A DNA stretch of 64,000 nucleotides from Rhodococcus sp. 06-235-1A (GTDB lineage Bacteria; Actinomycetota; Actinomycetes; Mycobacteriales; Mycobacteriaceae). Below are positions 59,454-64,000 of this stretch, piece after piece (position 1 is the first letter of the stretch; every line of letters starts with the position of its first letter). Where the stretch lies: contig NZ_NOYI01000013.1 of NCBI RefSeq assembly GCF_002258785.1, positions 496,001-560,000 of the forward strand, read 5' to 3'. The position numbers and the translations under genes were made by a program. The notes beneath the pieces were generated by a model. The model was not told where the DNA came from and did not search any database. It saw only the letters and a list, made by a program, of their open reading frames with translations.

Positions 59454-60551
59454 ATGTCGCAGACGGACGGCCGGAATGCAACGACACTACGGATCGGGGC
59501 CATGACCGGCGACGGGATAGGCCACGAAATCGTGCCCGCAACCATCCGGGTGGTCGACGCGGCACTGGCGGCCGTCGGCGGACCGGCCGTGGACTGGGTG
59601 CACCTGCCGCTGGGCCTGGACGCCATCGACCAGTATGGAACGCCGACACCCGACAGCACGTTGGACGAACTGTCCGCACTCGAATGCTGGATTCTGGGAC
59701 CACACGACAGCGCGTCGTATCCGGAGCCGTTCCGTTCACAGCTGACGCCCGGTGGACGGATTCGCAAGAATTTCGACCTGTTCGCCAACATCCGGCCGGC
59801 GAAGGCCCTCGCCGGCGTGCGGGCGATGTCCCCGCGGATGGATCTGGTGGTGGTGCGGGAGAACACCGAAGGCTTCTATGCCGATCGCAACATGTTCGTC
59901 GGCAGTGGCGAGTTCATGCCGACTCCCGATGTGGCACTGGCAGTCGGAGTGTTCACCCGCGGTGCGTGTGAACGTATTGCACGCGAGGCGTTCTCGCTGG
60001 CAGACCGACGCCGCCGCAAGCTGACCATCGTGCACAAGACCAACGTGCTGTCGATGACGACGGGACTTTTCCGCGATGCGTGTCGCGCCGTGAGCGAGCA
60101 CTTCCCGCATGTCGAGATCACCGAGGAACACGTCGACGCTCTCGCGGCGCATCTGGTTCGACGAGGCGAGGACTACGACGTCATCGTGGCCGAGAACATG
60201 TTCGGTGACATCCTGTCGGACCTGACGGGCGAGTTGTCCGGGTCGCTCGGCACCGCTCCGTCGATCAATTCCTCGGAAACTCGGGCGATGGCGCAGGCCT
60301 CGCACGGATCGGCCCCGGACATCGCCGGCAAGAATCGTGCCAATCCGACGGCGTTGTTCCTGTCGGCCGCGATGCTGCTCGAGTGGCTCGCCGACCGGCA
60401 CGGGGACGAACGGCTCGCCGCCGCCGCGGGCCGGATTCGGCACGCCGTCGACGACACCGTCGAATCGGGTGTCGCGACAGCCGACCTCGGTGGGCAGGCG
60501 TCCACCAGTGCCTTCACCGAGACCGTCGAAGCCAGGGTGCGCCGGCGCTGA
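59454..60551 (+). CDS. Isocitrate/isopropylmalate/tartrate dehydrogenase-family enzyme
   Basis: A 365-residue NAD(P)-dependent beta-decarboxylating dehydrogenase. GAMTGDGIGHEIVPATIRVVDAA starts the fold; ENTEGFYADRN with a substrate Tyr, TIVHKTNVLSMTTGLF with the catalytic Lys, and ENMFGDILSDLTGELSGSLG with the metal Asp residues follow. HGSAPDIAGKNRANPTALFLS binds the adenine. Substrate choice cannot be read from these motifs; a tartrate- or malate-type decarboxylating dehydrogenase is as likely as the leucine-pathway enzyme, and no leu genes are nearby. The ATG at 59454 follows GGAGG by 5 nt. Confidence 0.88.
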   Translation: MSQTDGRNATTLRIGAMTGDGIGHEIVPATIRVVDAALAAVGGPAVDWVHLPLGLDAIDQYGTPTPDSTLDELSALECWILGPHDSASYPEPFRSQLTPGGRIRKNFDLFANIRPAKALAGVRAMSPRMDLVVVRENTEGFYADRNMFVGSGEFMPTPDVALAVGVFTRGACERIAREAFSLADRRRRKLTIVHKTNVLSMTTGLFRDACRAVSEHFPHVEITEEHVDALAAHLVRRGEDYDVIVAENMFGDILSDLTGELSGSLGTAPSINSSETRAMAQASHGSAPDIAGKNRANPTALFLSAAMLLEWLADRHGDERLAAAAGRIRHAVDDTVESGVATADLGGQASTSAFTETVEARVRRR

Positions 60552-60566
60552 GAGGCGTGCGCTCGG

Positions 60567-61394
60567 TCAGAGCGGCTTGCGGCTGCTGAAGATCGCGGTG
60601 CCGGGAAAGAGCTGGCCGCGCAGCGGGCTCCATTGGCCCCACTCCCGGTCGAGCCACTCCGGCCAGTCCGGCTCGACGATGTCGCGTACCTCCAGACCTG
60701 CGGCGACCAGCTCGCGCACGCGATCACCGATCGTGCGGTGATGCTCGACGTAATTGGGGCTTCCGTCGGCGTCGTACTCGACGTACGGGGTTCGGTCGAA
60801 GTACGGAATTGTCGCGGTCAGCCCGCCTACTCCTGGGTCGTCGGGAAACACCCAGCGCATCGGATGATTGACCGCGAACACCCAGATGCCGCCCGGCCGA
60901 AGTACCCGCGCCACTTCCTTCATCACATTGGCGGAGTCCGCGACGAACGGAACTGCACCGAACGCCGAGCAGACGATGTCGAAGCGCTCGTCGGCGAACG
61001 GCAACGATTCGGCACTGGCCTGCACCAGCGGAACCGTCGACCCTCCTGCGGTCATGGCATCGACGCCGCGCTGCAACATGCCCATCGAGATGTCGAGACC
61101 TACGGCGCGAGCACCCTGTGCCCCGAGCCAGCGGGCGCACGGCGCACTGCCGCAGCCCACTTCGAGGACGTCCTTGTCTGCGACGTCGCCCAGCAGATGT
61201 ACGTCACCTTCGTGCAGTCCCTCGGGGCACCAGACGAACTCACCGGATTCGGTCGACACTCCCAGAAAAGCGCCGTGCGTACGGTGGTAGTTCTCGGCGT
61301 CGGAATCCCACCAGAGGCGACTCGCCCGGTCGCTCGCGACGGAATCGATGCGGCCGCGGCCGGGAGTGGACGACGGTGCGGAAAGATCGGTCAC
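60567..61394 (-). CDS. SAM-dependent methyltransferase
   Basis: A 275-residue class I methyltransferase. DVLEVGCGSAPCARWLG is the SAM loop, AVGLDISMGML the second, and RVLRPGGIWVFAVNHPM the late strand. SAESLPFADERFDIVCSAFGAVPF is motif II. The substrate is unknown. It faces rpsA across 215 bp, a neighbourhood shared with other actinobacteria. Confidence 0.9.
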   Translation of the reverse strand: MTDLSAPSSTPGRGRIDSVASDRASRLWWDSDAENYHRTHGAFLGVSTESGEFVWCPEGLHEGDVHLLGDVADKDVLEVGCGSAPCARWLGAQGARAVGLDISMGMLQRGVDAMTAGGSTVPLVQASAESLPFADERFDIVCSAFGAVPFVADSANVMKEVARVLRPGGIWVFAVNHPMRWVFPDDPGVGGLTATIPYFDRTPYVEYDADGSPNYVEHHRTIGDRVRELVAAGLEVRDIVEPDWPEWLDREWGQWSPLRGQLFPGTAIFSSRKPL

Positions 61395-61609
61395 ACGCCG
61401 ACTCTAACCGGGTTTGTGCTGGTACTGCGGCATCGCGTACCCTGTTCAACGCGAGTGTGTTCACGCTGCGCCCAGGTCGGGTCCGCCCGGCGTCGACGCA
61501 TGCGGACCCGGCAACGGATCCGCCGAAGATGCTCGTGCTGCACACGTTTCACCAAGTCCGACCGAACATCCATCAACCGATACCCAACCCGTCCGGAGCA
61601 ACTCAACAC

Positions 61610-63088
61610 ATGCCCTCAACCACAACCTCACCGCAGGTAGCCGTCAACGATATCGGCTCCGCAGAGGATTTTCTCGCCGCCATCGACGCCACGATCAAGT
61701 ACTTCAACGATGGTGACATCGTCGAGGGCACCATCGTCAAGGTCGATCGTGACGAGGTTCTACTCGACATCGGTTACAAGACCGAAGGCGTCATTCCTTC
61801 CCGCGAGCTCTCCATCAAGCACGACGTCGACCCCAACGAGGTCGTCTCCGTGGGAGATGAGATCGAAGCACTCGTCCTCACCAAGGAGGACAAGGAAGGC
61901 CGTCTGATCCTGTCCAAGAAGCGAGCTCAGTACGAGCGCGCTTGGGGCACGATCGAGGAGCTCAAGGAGAAGGACGAGGCCGTCAAGGGCACCGTCATCG
62001 AGGTCGTCAAGGGTGGACTCATCCTCGACATCGGTCTTCGTGGCTTCCTCCCCGCCTCGCTCGTCGAGATGCGTCGCGTCCGCGACCTCCAGCCGTACGT
62101 CGGCAAGGAGATCGAGGCCAAGATCATCGAGCTCGACAAGAACCGCAACAACGTGGTCCTGTCGCGTCGCGCATGGCTGGAGCAGACCCAGTCCGAGGTT
62201 CGCAGCGAGTTCCTGCACCAGCTCCAGAAGGGCCAGGTCCGCAAGGGCGTCGTGTCCTCCATCGTCAACTTCGGTGCCTTCGTGGACCTGGGTGGCGTCG
62301 ACGGCCTGGTGCACGTCTCCGAGCTGTCCTGGAAGCACATCGATCACCCGTCCGAGGTTGTCGAGGTCGGCACCGAGGTCACCGTCGAGGTTCTCGACGT
62401 CGACCTGGACCGCGAGCGTGTGTCCCTGTCGCTCAAGGCAACTCAGGAAGATCCGTGGCGCCAGTTCGCTCGCACCCACGCGATCGGCCAGATCGTGCCC
62501 GGCAAGGTCACCAAGCTGGTTCCCTTCGGTGCATTCGTGCGCGTCGAAGAGGGCATCGAGGGCCTCGTGCACATCTCCGAGCTGGCCGAGCGCCACGTGG
62601 AGGTTCCGGACCAGGTCGTGGGTGTCGGCGACGACGCACTCGTCAAGGTCATCGACATCGATCTCGAGCGTCGCCGGATTTCGTTGAGCCTCAAGCAGGC
62701 CAACGAGGACTACGCAGAAGAGTTCGATCCGTCCAAGTACGGCATGGCCGACTCGTACGACGAGGGTGGCAACTACATCTTCCCCGAGGGCTTCGACTCC
62801 GAGACCAACGAATGGCTCGAAGGCTACGAGAAGCAGCGTGAAGAGTGGGAAGGTCGCTACGCCGAGGCAGAGCGTCGCCACAAGATGCACACCGCTCAGA
62901 TGGAGAAGACGGCCAAGGACGAAGCTGCCGAAGCCGCCAACACCAACTACTCCTCCGAGTCGGGTCAGGCCCCCGCAGATGCAGAAGGCGATGCTCCCGC
63001 AGCGTCGGCTCCGGCATCGACCGGTGGATCGCTGGCCAGCGATGCGCAGCTCGCTGCACTTCGTGAGAAGCTGTCGGGCAACGCCTGA
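61610..63088 (+). CDS. rpsA: 30S ribosomal protein S1
   Basis: A 492-residue protein with four S1 RNA-binding domains at about residues 35-105, 122-188, 207-275 and 292-362 (GDIVEGTIVKVDRDEVLLDIGYKTEG and three similar starts). A charged and Ala-rich tail follows. Actinobacterial S1 has four or fewer repeats, against six in E. coli. The ATG has GGAG 12 nt upstream. The 215-nt intergenic region in front of it is long enough for an autoregulatory leader, since S1 binds its own mRNA in E. coli; no specific structure was identified. A terminator follows 33 bp later. Confidence 0.96.
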   Translation: MPSTTTSPQVAVNDIGSAEDFLAAIDATIKYFNDGDIVEGTIVKVDRDEVLLDIGYKTEGVIPSRELSIKHDVDPNEVVSVGDEIEALVLTKEDKEGRLILSKKRAQYERAWGTIEELKEKDEAVKGTVIEVVKGGLILDIGLRGFLPASLVEMRRVRDLQPYVGKEIEAKIIELDKNRNNVVLSRRAWLEQTQSEVRSEFLHQLQKGQVRKGVVSSIVNFGAFVDLGGVDGLVHVSELSWKHIDHPSEVVEVGTEVTVEVLDVDLDRERVSLSLKATQEDPWRQFARTHAIGQIVPGKVTKLVPFGAFVRVEEGIEGLVHISELAERHVEVPDQVVGVGDDALVKVIDIDLERRRISLSLKQANEDYAEEFDPSKYGMADSYDEGGNYIFPEGFDSETNEWLEGYEKQREEWEGRYAEAERRHKMHTAQMEKTAKDEAAEAANTNYSSESGQAPADAEGDAPAASAPASTGGSLASDAQLAALREKLSGNA

Positions 63089-63121
63089 TAGACGTAGTCC
63101 ACCCGTGAGGGTGTGACATCG

Positions 63122-63156
63122 AGCCCCGGTTCTCCTCGTGAGAACCGGGGCTTTCT
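63122..63156 (+). terminator. Rho-independent terminator after rpsA
   Basis: AGCCCCGGTTCTC and its exact inverse form a 13-bp stem with a five-base loop, followed by TTCTC. It ends the rpsA transcript. Confidence 0.85.
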
Positions 63157-63202
63157 CATTCGAAGTTCACACGAGCAGAAACCTTGGTGACACGACAATG
63201 GA

Positions 63203-63222
63203 CCCGGTTCGGAAGAACCGGG
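63203..63222. repeat. Small hairpin between rpsA and the 69-residue gene
   Basis: CCCGGTTC-GGAA-GAACCGGG is an 8-bp stem with a GGAA tetraloop. It lies 25 bp past the end of the minus-strand small gene and may terminate it, although no T-run follows. Confidence 0.5.
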
Positions 63223-63246
63223 CCCATGTTTGAGGGGGAGTGCGAA

Positions 63247-63456
63247 CTACGCGGCGGTGGCTGGACTCCACTGGCCGACGCTCTCCGTGCGCTTGCGCAT
63301 GGTGGCGAAGCTGTGGCGGGCGGGGGTCAGAAGGTTGGTGAACCAGTTACGCCGGTGGTCGGCCAACGCCGAGGCAACTTCCGGAATGAGAATGCAATGA
63401 ACGCCTGCATCCATGCCAAGGCGGTGCCGACCCGGTTGGATCTGATTGCTTCGCAT
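63247..63456 (-). CDS. 69-residue hypothetical protein between rpsA and coaE
   Basis: A short basic protein (MRSNQIQPGRHRLGMDAGVH, then PEVASALADHRRNWFTNLL and a Ser/Arg-rich end). A good ribosome site, AAAAGGA, lies 6 nt before the ATG, and a hairpin lies past its stop. Codon ends are less GC-rich than in neighbouring genes, so translation is likely but not certain. No family recognised. Confidence 0.55.
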   Translation of the reverse strand: MRSNQIQPGRHRLGMDAGVHCILIPEVASALADHRRNWFTNLLTPARHSFATMRKRTESVGQWSPATAA

Positions 63457-63585
63457 GGGTGTCCTTTTCAATAGCATTGGGTCGGCACATCGAGGTCGCG
63501 CTCGTCGAAGATAACCGACACACCTCCGAAAGCGGTGTATTTGGGGCTGGTGTGCTTCGGCGTGTTCGAGTGTCAGACTGGGTGC

Positions 63586-64000
63586 ATGCTGAGACTGGGA
63601 CTGACCGGTGGAATAGGTGCCGGAAAATCGACCGTGGCGAAGGTACTGACCGAACTGGGGGGAGTTCTCGTCGACTCCGATGTTCTGGCCCGTGAAGTCG
63701 TGGAGCCGGGAACACCTGGGCTGCAACAACTGACGGATACCTTCGGCGTCGAGATCCTCGCGGCCGATGGTTCACTCGACCGTCCTGCGTTGGCGGCCAG
63801 AGCATTCGGAGACGAGGAATCTCGTAAGAAGCTCAATGCCATCGTCCACCCGCTGGTCGGCAAGCGCACTGCCGAGATCATCGACGGCGCTCCGGCGGAC
63901 GCCGTTGTGGTACAAGATATTCCGCTTCTGGTCGAAGGATCGATGGGCCCGTTCTTCCATCTGGTGGTGGTCGTCTGGGTCGACGCAGAAGAAAGAGTCC
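63586..64000 (+). CDS. coaE: Dephospho-CoA kinase (cut by window end)
   Basis: The first 138 residues of CoaE, the last enzyme of coenzyme A synthesis. The P-loop GLTGGIGAGKST is at residues 5-16; VDSDVLAREVVEPGTPG and VVVQDIPLLVEG follow. CAGACT ends 6 nt before the ATG and no ribosome site lies between, suggesting a leaderless transcript. In actinobacteria CoaE often carries a C-terminal extra domain, which would lie beyond the window. Confidence 0.93.
   Translation, partial: MLRLGLTGGIGAGKSTVAKVLTELGGVLVDSDVLAREVVEPGTPGLQQLTDTFGVEILAADGSLDRPALAARAFGDEESRKKLNAIVHPLVGKRTAEIIDGAPADAVVVQDIPLLVEGSMGPFFHLVVVVWVDAEERV

Noticed and set aside
61118-61609. Upstream in-frame extension of rpsA
   Set aside because: The extra residues are Arg/Pro-rich shadow sequence of the methyltransferase gene; the ATG at 61610 has a ribosome site and starts the conserved S1 N-terminus.

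Overview
The window reads as about 64 kb of core chromosome from a high-GC actinobacterium of the Mycobacteriales, most likely Rhodococcus sensu lato (Nocardiaceae). Three things point there: GTG starts and 1-8 nt stop/start overlaps are frequent; the genes expected of this group are present (SecA2, PriA-type HisA, PdtaR, BsaP, a Trp-operon membrane protein); and gene order from bioB to coaE follows the Mycobacterium tuberculosis Rv1589-Rv1631 block (from memory, not searched), with insertions. I see no phage, insertion sequence, CRISPR array or origin, and no gene-free stretch longer than about 300 bp.

Layout. 1-4.7 kb is accessory: a GntR/ABC exporter operon, a small HTH regulator facing an NTF2-like gene, and a TetR regulator facing a RibD/DHFR-like reductase. 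4.7-7.4 kb holds secA2 and a META-domain lipoprotein. 7.4-10 kb is biotin: bioQ facing bioB, with bsaP and a membrane gene behind bioB. 10-14.7 kb is NAD synthesis: an NrtR-like Nudix regulator facing nadA-nadB-nadC, then an S4-domain gene and a large palindromic repeat. 14.7-18.5 kb is small conserved genes (LysR/DUF5997 pair, LysE exporter operon, SRPBCC and DinB proteins). 18.5-26.4 kb is a nearly complete histidine operon carrying an MFS transporter and a 68-residue membrane protein. After marR and a peroxiredoxin gene, 27.5-32.9 kb is trpE, a Trp-operon membrane protein, trpC, trpB and trpA, running into lgt and two TM2-domain proteins (to 35.4 kb). 35.6-44.2 kb holds gltB, gltD, pyk and tesB. 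44.1-47.4 kb is small accessory genes. A tRNA with a Leu(CAA) anticodon and pdtaR follow, then a branched-chain amino-acid ABC transporter (48.5-54.2 kb), polA, thioredoxin, a GlxA-type regulator, a decarboxylating-dehydrogenase family gene, a methyltransferase, rpsA and the start of coaE.

Regulation is readable in several places because regulators sit beside or opposite their targets with clear palindromes: two BioQ boxes before bioB, one NrtR-like box before nadA, two tandem boxes between TetR and the reductase, a box before the GntR operon, nested inverted repeats before the NTF2-like gene, and an orphan perfect 16-bp palindrome before pyk. The most unusual items are the tRNA with a leucine anticodon but a short variable loop, the LivH permease fused to an exported beta-sandwich domain, and several small uncharacterised proteins translationally coupled to known genes.
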